This document shows positions 54,440 to 64,000 of a stretch of 64,000 nucleotides of DNA, in pieces. Numbering within the stretch: position 1 is the stretch's first letter; each line of letters opens with the position of its first letter. Origin of the DNA: Streptomyces sp. MNU76 (GTDB taxonomy: Bacteria; Actinomycetota; Actinomycetes; Streptomycetales; Streptomycetaceae); NCBI RefSeq assembly GCF_020982545.1, contig NZ_JAJKLK010000001.1, forward strand, positions 372,001 through 436,000, in the 5' to 3' direction. Position numbers and translations under genes: made by a program. The notes beneath the pieces are model-generated. The model worked only from the letters and a program-made list of their open reading frames with translations, did no database searches and was not told the origin of the DNA.

Positions 54440-55366
54440 CTACGCCCCGCAGGACCTGAGGAACGCCCGCGTCCGCCGAGCGATCGGCAGCGGAGCGTCC
54501 GGCTCGCAGGGATACATGTCCTGCTCGACGATCGCGAACAGATCCACGTCCAGCTTCGCGGCAGCGGCCAGCACCGGCCCCAGCTCGGGCACGCCCTTCG
54601 GCGGCTCGCACATGACGCCCTTGGCCACGGCCGGCCCGAACGGGATCTCGTTCGCGCGGACGTCGGCCAGGATCTCGGGGTCGACCTGCTTGAGGTGCAG
54701 ATAGCCGATGCGCTCGCCGTAGGTCTCGATCAGCTTGACGCTGTCGCCGCCGCAGTAGGCGTAGTGCCCGGTGTCGAGGCAGAGCGAGACCACCGAGGAG
54801 TCGGTCCCGTCCAGGAAGCGGACGACGTTCTCCTCGCTGTCGATGTGGGTGTCGGCGTGCGGGTGGACGACGATCTGGAGGCCGTACTTCTCCCGCACCT
54901 CCCGCCCGAGCCGCTCGGTCAGCTGTGTGAGGTGACGCCACTGCTCGACGGTCAGTTCGCTGGGCTCCAGCACCTTGCCCGTCTTGTCGTCCCGCCAGAA
55001 CGACGGGATGACGACGAGGTGCTTGGCGCCCATGGCCTGCGCGAGGACCGCGTTGTCGGCGACGTGCGCCCAGGTCTTCTCCCAGACGTCCGGACCGTGG
55101 TGCAAGCCGGTGAAGACGGTGCCGGCCGACACTTTCAGGCCACGTTTGGCCGTCTCCTCGGCGAGGACCGCCGGGTCGGTCGGCAGATAGCCGTACGGGC
55201 CCAGCTCGATCCACTCGTAGCCGGAAGCTGCGACCTCGTCGAGGAAGCGCTGCCAGGGGACCTGCTGGGGGTCGTCGGGGAACCAGACGCCCCAGGAGTC
55301 GGGCGCCGAGCCGACCCGGATGCGCGAGACCCCGGAAACTTGAGACTGAGGTGACAACGACGTCAT
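54440..55366 (-). CDS. IolE-like inosose dehydratase / TIM-barrel isomerase
   Basis: The 308-residue TIM-barrel protein starts with IRVGSAPDSWGVWFPDDPQQ, the IolE hallmark, and has the metal-binding residues in IELGPYGYLPTD (Glu), QIVVHPHADTHIDSEENV, SLCLDTGHYAYCGGD (Asp/His) and HLKQVDPE. IolE converts scyllo-inosose to the dione intermediate of myo-inositol catabolism. It diverges from iolC across a nested palindrome, which supports co-regulation with the inositol genes. A paralogous sugar isomerase function cannot be excluded. Confidence 0.85.
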   Translation of the reverse strand: MTSLSPQSQVSGVSRIRVGSAPDSWGVWFPDDPQQVPWQRFLDEVAASGYEWIELGPYGYLPTDPAVLAEETAKRGLKVSAGTVFTGLHHGPDVWEKTWAHVADNAVLAQAMGAKHLVVIPSFWRDDKTGKVLEPSELTVEQWRHLTQLTERLGREVREKYGLQIVVHPHADTHIDSEENVVRFLDGTDSSVVSLCLDTGHYAYCGGDSVKLIETYGERIGYLHLKQVDPEILADVRANEIPFGPAVAKGVMCEPPKGVPELGPVLAAAAKLDVDLFAIVEQDMYPCEPDAPLPIARRTRAFLRSCGA

Positions 55367-55396
55367 GGGAGTCAGCTTCAGCCTCGAAGTGGAGGG

Positions 55397-55460
55397 TGTC
55401 AATAGGTAGTCCGAATGTCTGGACAAAGTATTGACAGGGTCGCTCCGACGGGGCTAGACC
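55397..55460. promoter_or_regulatory. iolC promoter with nested palindromic operator
   Basis: TGTCAATA-N4-GTCC-N8-GGAC-N4-TATTGACA (55397-55436) is symmetric about one centre. Its right arm supplies a TTGACA -35 box (55431-55436) for iolC, with TAGACC (55455-55460) as -10 after 18 nt. The left arm carries a mirror TTGACA for the divergent iolE-like gene. A repressor here would block both. No regulator gene is adjacent. Confidence 0.7.
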
Positions 55461-55491
55461 TTGACGGGAACCGGCGCGTGAAGGGAACTCG

Positions 55492-56442
55492 ATGGCGTAC
55501 GACCTGATCACCATGGGGCGGATCGGTGTGGACCTCTACCCGTTGCAGACGGGGGTCCCGCTGCCGCAGGTGACGTCCTTCGGCAAGTTCCTCGGCGGAT
55601 CGGCGACGAACGTCGCGGTGGCCGCGTCCCGACTCGGCCGCTCCACCGCCGTCATCACCCGCACCGGCGAGGACCCCTTCGGCGACTACCTGCACCAGGC
55701 GCTGCGCGACTTCGGGGTGGACGACCGCTGGGTGACCCCGGTCCCGGGCCTCGCGACCCCGATCACGTTCTGCGAGGTCTTCCCGCCGGACGACTTCCCG
55801 CTGTACTTCTACCGCAGGCCCAAGGCGCCCGATCTGGAGATCGACGCCCATGAGCTGGACCTCGACGCCATCGCCGGGACCCGGATCTTCTGGGTGACCG
55901 GCACGGGCCTGAGCGAGGAGCCCAGCCGTACGGCGACGCTCGCGGCGCTCGCCCACCGGGCCAAGGCCGGCACGACGGTCTTCGACCTCGACTGGCGCCC
56001 CATGTTCTGGAACGACCCGGCCGAGGCCCGCCCGTTCTACGAGGAGGCCCTGCGGCACACCACCGTCGCCGTCGGCAACCTGGACGAGGTCGAGGTCGCC
56101 ACCGGCGTCCGCGAACCGCAGGCCGCGGCCCGCGCGCTGCTCGACGCAGGCGTCGAACTGGCGGTCGTGAAGCAGGGCCCCAAGGGCGTCCTCGCGGTCA
56201 ACGCCAAGGGTGAGTCCGCCGAGGTCCCGCCCCTGCCCGTCGACGTCCTCAACGGCCTCGGCGCCGGTGACGCCTTCGGCGGCTCCCTCTGCCACGGCCT
56301 GCTCGAAGGCTGGGACCTGGAGAAGATCATGCGGTACGCCAACGCGGCCGGCGCGATCGTCGCCTCCCGCCTGGAGTGCTCCTCCGCGATGCCGACCGTC
56401 GACGAGATCGAGACCGCGGTCGCGGCGGGAGCGGTCCTGTGA
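55492..56442 (+). CDS. iolC: 5-dehydro-2-deoxygluconokinase
   Basis: The 316-residue PfkB kinase begins DLITMGRIGVDLYPLQTGVP with the IolC-typical GKFLGGSATNVAVAASRLGR (~41-60). It ends with LNGLGAGDAFGGSLCHGLLE (~252-271) bearing the catalytic Asp. It phosphorylates 2-deoxy-5-keto-gluconate in myo-inositol degradation. Ribosome site GAAGGGA is 5 nt before ATG 55492. Its stop overlaps the GTG of the aldolase gene (GTGA). Confidence 0.95.
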   Translation: MAYDLITMGRIGVDLYPLQTGVPLPQVTSFGKFLGGSATNVAVAASRLGRSTAVITRTGEDPFGDYLHQALRDFGVDDRWVTPVPGLATPITFCEVFPPDDFPLYFYRRPKAPDLEIDAHELDLDAIAGTRIFWVTGTGLSEEPSRTATLAALAHRAKAGTTVFDLDWRPMFWNDPAEARPFYEEALRHTTVAVGNLDEVEVATGVREPQAAARALLDAGVELAVVKQGPKGVLAVNAKGESAEVPPLPVDVLNGLGAGDAFGGSLCHGLLEGWDLEKIMRYANAAGAIVASRLECSSAMPTVDEIETAVAAGAVL

Positions 56443-57352
56443 CCCCCGCCCGCCCCGTGGGCCCCTCGGCCCCATCGACGTCTCCGCCCTCGTCCGCACC
56501 CGGGTCCACCACCCGGAGGCGATCGCCGAGGCCGCCGCCCGTCGTACCCGGCGCCCCCTGATCGGTGACTCCGGCCGGCTGATGATCGTCGCCGCCGACC
56601 ACCCGGCCCGTGGCGCCCTCTCCGTCGGCGACCGCAAACTCGCCATGGCGAACCGCGTCGACCTCCTCGAACGGCTGTGCCTTGCGTTGTCCCGTCCCGG
56701 TGTGGACGGCGTCCTCGCGACCGCCGACATCCTGGACGACCTGCTGCTCCTCGGCGCGCTCGACGGCAAGGTCGTCATGGGCTCGATGAACCGGGGCGGC
56801 CTCGCGGGCGCCAGCTTCGAACTGGACGACCGCTTCACCGGCCACCGCCCCGAGGACATGGAGCGCCTCGGCTTCGACGCCGGCAAGCTCCTGCTCCGCG
56901 TCGACTACGACGACCCGGGCTCCCTCACCACCCTGGAGTCCACCGCCCGCGCCGTGGACGCCATGGCCGAGCGCCGACTCCCCGTGTTCGTCGAGCCGTT
57001 CATCAGCCGCCGCGACCCGGCCACCGGCAAGGTCAAGAACGACCTGAGCGCCGAGGCGGTCACCAAGTCGATCGCCATAGCCGCCGGGCTGGGCGGCAGT
57101 TCGGCGTACACCTGGCTGAAGGTGCCCGTCACCGACAACCCCGACGACATGGCACAGGTGATGGAGACCTCGACGCTGCCCGCCGTGCTGCTCGGCGGAG
57201 ATGTCGGCGAGGACCAGGAGGGCGCGTACGAGAAGTGGCGCGGCGCGCTGCAACTGCCCACCGTGCAGGGCCTGGTGGTCGGCCGCTCGTTGCTCTACCC
57301 GGCGGACGACGACGTGACCGCCGCCGTGGACACCGCCGTAGGACTGCTGTGA
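56439..57352 (+). CDS. Deoxy-ketogluconate-phosphate aldolase (Cgl0158-like), frameshift near start
   Basis: From about 56467 the frame encodes a complete class I aldolase-like protein: IDVSALVRTRVHHPEAIAEA, MIVAADHPARGAL, KVVMGSMNRGGLAGASFELD, LLRVDYDDPGSL, STLPAVLLGGDVGEDQEGAY and LVVGRSLLYP. The expected start GTG 56439, overlapping the iolC stop, is in another frame. One missing C in GGGCCCCTCGG (run 56462-56465) would join them as VTPARPVGPLGPIDVSALVR. The next in-frame ATG (56581) would remove ~45 conserved residues. It would cleave the IolC product to give malonate semialdehyde and a triose phosphate. Confidence 0.88.
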
Positions 57353-57359
57353 GGGCCGC

Positions 57360-58217
57360 ATGACACAGAAGACCGAGCTGTACGTACCCAAGGGCGCCAC
57401 CGCGAACGCCCGTTACGCCGTGGACATCGACCCGAAGCGGGCCGGATGGACCCACAGCAGCCTCAGGATCGTGGAGTTGGAGCCGGGCGGCTCGCACACG
57501 TTCACGACCGGGGACAGTGAGTGGATCGTGCTGTCCCTGGGCGGCGGTTGTACGGTTCAGGTGTCGGAGGAACCGGGCAATTCGGACGGTGGCGGCATCA
57601 CGGAGTTTCAGATCCTGGGCAGGGAGAGCGTGTTCGCCGGAGTCTCCGACTTCGTGTACGCGCCCCGCGACGCCCGGGTACAGATCGCCTCCGGCGCGGG
57701 AGGCCGCTTCGCTTTGGCAGGAGCGAAGTGCGAGCGACGACTCCCCGCTCGTTACGGCCCCGCGCCGGAGGTCCCCGTCGAGGACCGGGGCAGCGGCACC
57801 TGCGCCCGCCAGGTGCGCAACTTCGCCTCCGCCGACGCCTTCGAGTGCGACAAGCTGATCACCGTCGAGGTCATCACCCCCGGTGGCAACTGGTCCTCCT
57901 ACCCGCCGCACAAGCACGACGAGAACCGGCCGGGGGAGGAGACCGAGTTGGAGGAGATCTACTACTTCGAGATCGACGGCCCGAACGGCTTCGGCTACCA
58001 GCGCGTGTCGCCCTCCCGCGAGGGCGGCTCCGAGGTGCTCGCCGAGGTCCGTTCCGGTGACACGGTGCTCGTACCGGACGGCTGGCACGGCCCGTCCATC
58101 GCGCAGCCCGGCCACAGCATGTACTACCTGAACGTGATGGCGGGCCCCGGCCCCGAGCGGAAGTGGCAGATCTGCTTCCACCCCGCCCACGTCGAAAGCA
58201 CAGGGGGGTACCGATGA
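57360..58217 (+). CDS. iolB: 5-deoxy-glucuronate isomerase
   Basis: The 285-residue cupin-fold protein has the IolB pattern: LRIVELEPGGSHTFTTGDSE, CERRLPARYGPA, SSYPPHKHDENRPGEETELE (metal-binding His/Glu, ~180-199) and VPDGWHGPSIAQPGHSMYYL. It isomerises 5-deoxyglucuronate to 2-deoxy-5-ketogluconate. ATG 57360 is 7 nt after the aldolase stop, and its own stop overlaps iolD as ATGA. Confidence 0.96.
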   Translation: MTQKTELYVPKGATANARYAVDIDPKRAGWTHSSLRIVELEPGGSHTFTTGDSEWIVLSLGGGCTVQVSEEPGNSDGGGITEFQILGRESVFAGVSDFVYAPRDARVQIASGAGGRFALAGAKCERRLPARYGPAPEVPVEDRGSGTCARQVRNFASADAFECDKLITVEVITPGGNWSSYPPHKHDENRPGEETELEEIYYFEIDGPNGFGYQRVSPSREGGSEVLAEVRSGDTVLVPDGWHGPSIAQPGHSMYYLNVMAGPGPERKWQICFHPAHVESTGGYR

Positions 58218-60175
58218 GCCCGACCTCGAACACGACCCCGGCCACGAACAAGGCCCCGGCCACGAACAAGGCCCCGGCCTCGAACAGGACCCCGGCCACG
58301 ACCCGGCTCACGGTCGCCCAGGCGCTGGTCCGCTTCCTCTCCGCCCAGTACACAGAGCGCGACGGCGAGCGGCGGCGGCTGATCGGCGCCACCTGGGGCA
58401 TCTTCGGCCACGGCAACGTCGCGGGCCTCGGTCAGGCGCTGGTCGAGTACGCCGACGACATGCCCTACCTCCAGGGCCGCAACGAGCAGTCGATGGTGCA
58501 CGCGGCCGTCGGCTACGCCCGGCAGTCGAACCGGCTCTCCACGCACGCCGTGACGACGTCCATCGGCCCCGGCGCGACCAACCTGGTCACGGGCGCCGCC
58601 CTCGCCACCATCAACCACCTGCCGGTGCTGCTCCTGCCCGGCGACATCTTCGCCACCCGGCCGGCCGACCCGGTCCTGCAGCAGCTCGAAGTGCCGTACG
58701 CGGGCGACATCAGCGTCAACGACACCCTGCGGCCGGTGTCGAGGTACTTCGACCGGATCACCCGCCCCGAGGCGCTGATCCCGGCCGCGCTCCAGGCGAT
58801 GCGCGTGCTCACCGACCCTGTCGAGACGGGTGCCGTGACCCTCGCTCTCCCGCAGGACGTGCAGGCGGAGGCGTACGACTGGCCGGAGGAGTTCTTCGCC
58901 GAGCGGACCTGGAACGTTCGCCGCCCGGCGGCCGACGTCGCCGAACTGGCCGGCGCGCTCGACGCGATCCGCGCGGCCCGCCGCCCGCTGATCGTCGCCG
59001 GCGGCGGAGTCCACCACGCCCGCGCGGAGGAGGCGCTCGCCGAACTGGCCGACGCCACCGGCATTCCCGTCGCCTCCACCCAGGCCGGCAAGGGCTCGCT
59101 GCGCTTCGACCACCCGCAGGACGTGGGCGGCATCGGCCACACCGGCACGGCGACCGCCAACGAACTGGCCCGCACCGCCGACCTGGTGATCGGCGTCGGC
59201 ACCCGCTACACGGACTTCACCACGGCCTCGAACACCCTCTTCGCCGCCGACGGTGTCCGCTTCCTCAACCTCAACATCGCGCCCTACGACGGCCACAAGC
59301 TCTCCGGTCTGCCGCTGATCGCGGACGCGCGGTCGGGTCTGGAGGCGCTCGCCGAGGCGCTGGAGGTGCACGGCCACCGGGTCGCGGACGCGTACGTCGC
59401 CGAGTACGCGGAGGACAAGCAGCGCTGGGAGCACCGCGTCGACGCCTGCTACGAGGCCGACGAGCCGGACACCCGGCCCACCCAGGCGCAGGTCCTCGGC
59501 CTCCTCGACGAGATCGCCGACGAGTCCGACATTCTCATCAACGCGGCCGGTTCCCTCCCCGGTGACCTGCACAAACTGTGGCGGACCCGGTCGCGGGACC
59601 AGTACCACCTGGAGTACGGCTACTCCTGCATGGGGTACGAGATCCCGGCCGCCATCGGTGTCCGGCTGGCCGCCCCGGGACGCCCGGTGTGGGCGCTGGT
59701 CGGCGACGGCACGTATCTGATGATGCCGACCGAGATCGTCACGGCGGTCCAGGAGAACGTCCCGATCAAGGTGCTGCTGGTGCAGAACCACGGGTACGCC
59801 TCCATCGGCGGCCTCTCGGAGTCGGTCGGCGGCGAGCGCTTCGGCACCGCCTACCGGCACCGCAACCCCGCCGACGGCACGTTCACGGGCACCCCGCTGC
59901 CCGTGGACCTCGCCGCCAACGCGGCCAGTCTCGGCATGCGCGTCCTGCGCGCCAAGACCGTCCGTGACCTGCGCGCCGCCCTCGCCGAGGCACGGGCGGC
60001 CGACACTCCCACTTGTGTCTACGTGGAGACCGAAACGGCAGACACAGTGTCGGGCCCGCCTCCCGCGCAGGCCTGGTGGGATGTACCTGTGGCCGAGACC
60101 GCGACCCGCGCGTCGGCGGTCAAGGCACGCGAGGAGTACGACCGGCACGTCTCAACCCGACGCCGCCATCTGTAA
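58214..60175 (+). CDS. iolD: 3D-(3,5/4)-trihydroxycyclohexane-1,2-dione hydrolase
   Basis: The 653-residue ThDP enzyme has LIGATWGIFGHGNVAGLGQA, then YLQGRNEQSMVHAAVGYARQ with the activating Glu, and the ThDP/Mg motif GDGTYLMMPTEIVTAVQENV...NH (~500-530). It opens the inositol-derived dione ring. The N-terminus has ~30 extra Pro/Ala/Asn residues made of three 18-nt repeats (about 58232-58290), absent from typical IolD. ATG 58214 overlaps the iolB stop. Confidence 0.95.
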   Translation: MSPTSNTTPATNKAPATNKAPASNRTPATTRLTVAQALVRFLSAQYTERDGERRRLIGATWGIFGHGNVAGLGQALVEYADDMPYLQGRNEQSMVHAAVGYARQSNRLSTHAVTTSIGPGATNLVTGAALATINHLPVLLLPGDIFATRPADPVLQQLEVPYAGDISVNDTLRPVSRYFDRITRPEALIPAALQAMRVLTDPVETGAVTLALPQDVQAEAYDWPEEFFAERTWNVRRPAADVAELAGALDAIRAARRPLIVAGGGVHHARAEEALAELADATGIPVASTQAGKGSLRFDHPQDVGGIGHTGTATANELARTADLVIGVGTRYTDFTTASNTLFAADGVRFLNLNIAPYDGHKLSGLPLIADARSGLEALAEALEVHGHRVADAYVAEYAEDKQRWEHRVDACYEADEPDTRPTQAQVLGLLDEIADESDILINAAGSLPGDLHKLWRTRSRDQYHLEYGYSCMGYEIPAAIGVRLAAPGRPVWALVGDGTYLMMPTEIVTAVQENVPIKVLLVQNHGYASIGGLSESVGGERFGTAYRHRNPADGTFTGTPLPVDLAANAASLGMRVLRAKTVRDLRAALAEARAADTPTCVYVETETADTVSGPPPAQAWWDVPVAETATRASAVKAREEYDRHVSTRRRHL

Positions 60176-60191
60176 GCAAGGAGTTTCTGGA

Positions 60192-61694
<1,503 letters not shown>

Positions 61695-61711
61695 GCCGCA
61701 CACCGGTCCTT

Positions 61712-61741
61712 GAAAAGCGAGGGGCGCAGCCCCCGCTTTTC
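61712..61741 (+). terminator. Terminator of the iol operon
   Basis: GAAAAGCGAGGGGC (61712-61725) pairs with GCCCCCGCTTTTC (61729-61741) around a 3-nt loop with one bulged A, 17 nt after the mmsA stop, ending in TTTTC. Confidence 0.88.
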
Positions 61742-61834
61742 AGGGGCGCGGGGCTGTTGTCGACGTGCGGCTCCGCCGCGTGGGCGCGACAGGCCCCCAC
61801 CGAACCCGCACGTCCCCACCCACCCCGCGCGGAG

Positions 61835-61897
61835 CGCAAAGGGGTCGAAGGGGCGCAGCCCCTGGGGAAGGGACGGGTAGGGGCGGCAGGGGCGACT
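61835..61897. repeat. Second Streptomyces-type GC repeat
   Basis: The stretch around AAGGGGTCGAAGGGGCGCAGCCCCTGGGG carries an AGGGG-CGCAG-CCCCT hairpin (61849-61863) and continues as G-rich triplets. This motif is dispersed in Streptomyces intergenic regions (from memory). With the terminator it fills most of the 336-nt gap before the hydrolase-ABC gene; the remaining bases up to 62030 should hold that gene's promoter. Confidence 0.65.
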
Positions 61898-62030
61898 TAT
61901 CAGGTTGCTGTCAGCCAACGACGTACCGCACCCGCTGTATGCCGAATTCCTCCCGTACGACCGTGGGATGCCCCGCTCTTCCCCCCTGAGAGGGCCTCGG
62001 GGCACCGGCAGGGCCCCGTACCGTTGACGC

Positions 62031-64000
62031 ATGGATCTTCGACTGACCGGCCCGCGCCTGCGCGGAGCGCTGCGGCGGAGGCCGCGGCGGACCGTCGCGG
62101 CCGCGGCCGCCGTCGTCGTGCTCGCCGGGGCCGGCACCTGGACGGCCACCGCCTCGGACGAAGCGGCGCCGGTGAAACGCACCGACCGGGCCATAGGGAC
62201 GGCCGAGGGAGTGCGCATCGACACCTCGTACTTCACCTCCGGCGGTGACGGCCGTCGCCCGGCCGTCCTGCTCGGTCACGGGTTCGGCGGCAGCAAGAAC
62301 GACGTCCGCGCACAGGCCGAGGACCTCGCCCGCGACGGCTACGCGGTGCTGACCTGGTCCGCCCGCGGCTTCGGCAGGTCGACAGGCAAGATCGGTCTGA
62401 ACGACCCCCGGGGCGAGGTCGCCGACGTCTCGAAGCTGATCGACTGGCTCGCGACCCGCCCCGAGGTACAGCTCGACAAGAAGGGCGACCCCCGCCTGGG
62501 CATGGCCGGCGCCTCCTACGGCGGGGCGATCGCGCTGCTGACCGCCGGGTACGACGACCGCGTCGACGCCATCGCGCCCGCGATCACGTACTGGAACCTG
62601 GCGGACGCCCTCTTCCCGAACGGCGTCTTCAAGAAGCTGTGGGCCGGGCTCTTCGTCAACACCGGCGGCGGCTGCGAGAAGTTCGAGACCCAGCTGTGCG
62701 AGATGTACCAGCGGGTCGCCGAGTCCGGTGAGCCCGACGCGGAGGCCGTGAAGCTGCTGGACGCCCGCAGCCCCGAGGCCGTCGGCGACCGCATCAAGGT
62801 GCCCACCCTGCTGAGCCAGGGCCAGACCGACTCCCTCTTCCCGCTCGGCCAGGCCGACGCCGCCGCGAAGGCGATCAAGGCCAACGGCGCGCCCGTGGAC
62901 GTCGACTGGATCGCCGGCGGCCACGACGGCGGCGACATGGAGACGAGCCGGGTCCAGGCCCGGACGGAGGCCTGGTTCGACCGCTACCTCAAGGACGACA
63001 AGGGCGCCGACACCGGCTCCGCGTTCCGCGTCACCCGCACCCTCGGCACCGGCTCCGGCGACGGCGAACCCCGTCTCGCCGGCACCACCGGCGACACCTA
63101 CCCGGGCCTGGAGGACGACCCCACGAAGATCGCCCTCGCCGGCCGTGAGCAGAGCTTCGAGAACCCGGCCGGCGCCAACCCGCCCGGCATCTCGGCCCTG
63201 CCGGGCCTCGGTGCGGCCGGCGGCCTCGCCCAGCTCTCCTCCCTCGGCGTCAGCATCTCCCTGGACTTCCCCGGCCAGTTCGCCGCGTTCCAGTCGAAGC
63301 CCGTCACCGACGACCTCCAGATCACCGGCTCGCCCACGGCGACGGTCCATGTGAAGTCGACCAGCGAGGACGCCGTCCTCTTCGCCAAGGTGTACGACGT
63401 CGGTCCGGACGGCAGGTCCCAGGTCCTCCCGTCCCAGCTGGTCGAGCCGCTGCGCGTCGAGGGCGCCGCGTCCGGCAAGGACGTGACGCTCACCCTCCCC
63501 GCCATCGACCACGAACTCGACGACGGTCACAGCCTCCGGCTGGTCCTCGCCTCCACCGACCTCGGCTACGCCTCCCCGACCACCCCGGCGACGTACACCG
63601 TCTCCCTCAAGAGCGACCTGGCGGTGCCCACGCCGCTCGGCCGGGCCGACCGCGGCGACGTGCTGCCCGCCTGGGTCTGGTACCTGCCGATCGCCGGTGC
63701 CGCGATCGCGGCGACCCTGCTGGTCACCGGCCGACGCCGGATCGTCACCCCGGCCCCCGACCCGGCGCTCGCCGAGGTCCCCCTCCAGATCACCGACCTG
63801 AGCAAGAAGTACAAGAACGGCGACCGCTACAGCGTCCGCGACCTCTCCTTCCAGGTGGAGAAGGGCCAGGTTCTCGGTCTGCTCGGACCGAACGGCGCGG
63901 GCAAGACGACGACCCTGCGCATGCTGATGGGCCTCATCCAGCCGGACGGCGGCCGGATCCGGGTCTTCGGCCACGCGATCGTGCCGGGCGCCCCGGTCCT
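62031..64000 (+). CDS. Secreted-type alpha/beta hydrolase fused to an ABC ATPase (3' end outside window)
   Basis: The first ~656 residues are visible. A basic start and one helix (TVAAAAAVVVLAGAGTWTAT, ~21-40) precede an S15/CocE-like alpha/beta hydrolase. It has VLLGHGFGGSKNDVRAQAED, the nucleophile elbow GMAGASYGGAIAL (Ser ~162), the Asp in LSQGQTDSLFPL and the His in IAGGHDGGDM. An X-Pro peptidase C-terminal beta domain follows, then a second helix (WVWYLPIAGAAIAATLLVTG, ~545-564). An ABC ATPase begins (ITDLSKKYKNGDRYSVRDLS; GLLGPNGAGKTTTLRMLMGL). Topology would put the hydrolase outside and the ATPase inside. Function unknown; a permease gene is expected beyond the edge. Confidence 0.9.
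   Translation, partial: MDLRLTGPRLRGALRRRPRRTVAAAAAVVVLAGAGTWTATASDEAAPVKRTDRAIGTAEGVRIDTSYFTSGGDGRRPAVLLGHGFGGSKNDVRAQAEDLARDGYAVLTWSARGFGRSTGKIGLNDPRGEVADVSKLIDWLATRPEVQLDKKGDPRLGMAGASYGGAIALLTAGYDDRVDAIAPAITYWNLADALFPNGVFKKLWAGLFVNTGGGCEKFETQLCEMYQRVAESGEPDAEAVKLLDARSPEAVGDRIKVPTLLSQGQTDSLFPLGQADAAAKAIKANGAPVDVDWIAGGHDGGDMETSRVQARTEAWFDRYLKDDKGADTGSAFRVTRTLGTGSGDGEPRLAGTTGDTYPGLEDDPTKIALAGREQSFENPAGANPPGISALPGLGAAGGLAQLSSLGVSISLDFPGQFAAFQSKPVTDDLQITGSPTATVHVKSTSEDAVLFAKVYDVGPDGRSQVLPSQLVEPLRVEGAASGKDVTLTLPAIDHELDDGHSLRLVLASTDLGYASPTTPATYTVSLKSDLAVPTPLGRADRGDVLPAWVWYLPIAGAAIAATLLVTGRRRIVTPAPDPALAEVPLQITDLSKKYKNGDRYSVRDLSFQVEKGQVLGLLGPNGAGKTTTLRMLMGLIQPDGGRIRVFGHAIVPGAPV

Overview
The window is chromosomal DNA from a high-GC actinomycete, almost certainly a Streptomyces. 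The evidence is the very GC-rich codon use, frequent GTG starts, 4-nt GTGA/ATGA gene overlaps, a WhiJ/BldB-type (XRE-DUF5753 / DUF397 / HATPase) locus, an ESX-type secretion cluster, a class-E-sortase style LAxTG anchor and the short GC-rich repeats usual between Streptomyces genes. No rRNA, tRNA or CRISPR array was found.

Layout. 0-4.4 kb: a LacI-type regulator (cut by the window edge) diverges from a tightly overlapped oxidoreductase / DUF993 / isomerase operon of unknown sugar or polyol substrate. 4.4-9.4 kb: an accessory patch with gene debris, a DUF4386 membrane protein under a TetR regulator with two tandem operators, a ~1.5-kb IS5-like element with a passenger ORF, a relic of the same IS family, and a cell-wall-anchored surface protein decapitated by the IS. 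9.4-11.1 kb: WhiJ/BldB/ATPase trio. 11.2-15.3 kb: ABC importer of the Fe3+-type class. 15.4-25.2 kb: reduced ESX (type VII) cluster with two WXG100-like substrates, EccD (frameshifted), a MinD-like ATPase, EccC and DUF6177; EccB, EccE and mycosin are absent. 25.5-31.5 kb: ribose operon rbsR-A-CB-K-D in which permease and binding protein are one polypeptide. 31.6-34.5 kb: small accessory zone (vapBC, fragments of a mycoredoxin and of a DUF5753 regulator, a DUF397 gene, a secreted RTX-like protein, a shredded copy of rbsR). 34.6-41 kb: a 2.1-kresidue Rhs/YD-repeat protein with a DUF6973-like C-terminal domain. 41-46 kb: lipoprotein, RecD2-like helicase and citrate synthase. 46.3-48.9 kb: copper exporter CopA with chaperone CopZ behind a CsoR-type operator. 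48.9-52.2 kb: TetR/MMPL efflux pair. 52.2-54.1 kb: frameshifted zinc alcohol dehydrogenase, GNAT acetyltransferase and small HTH protein. 54.4-61.7 kb: inositol catabolism genes (iolE-like divergent from iolC, aldolase, iolB, iolD, mmsA/iolA), then a hydrolase-ABC ATPase fusion that runs off the window.

Together the genes read as core metabolism and transport interspersed with two accessory patches. A cross-cutting feature is a set of apparent single-base deletions in or beside G/C runs (about 8.52, 23.41, 23.46, 52.74 and 56.46 kb) that break otherwise well-preserved genes. Their uniform character makes base-calling error a serious alternative to real pseudogenes.
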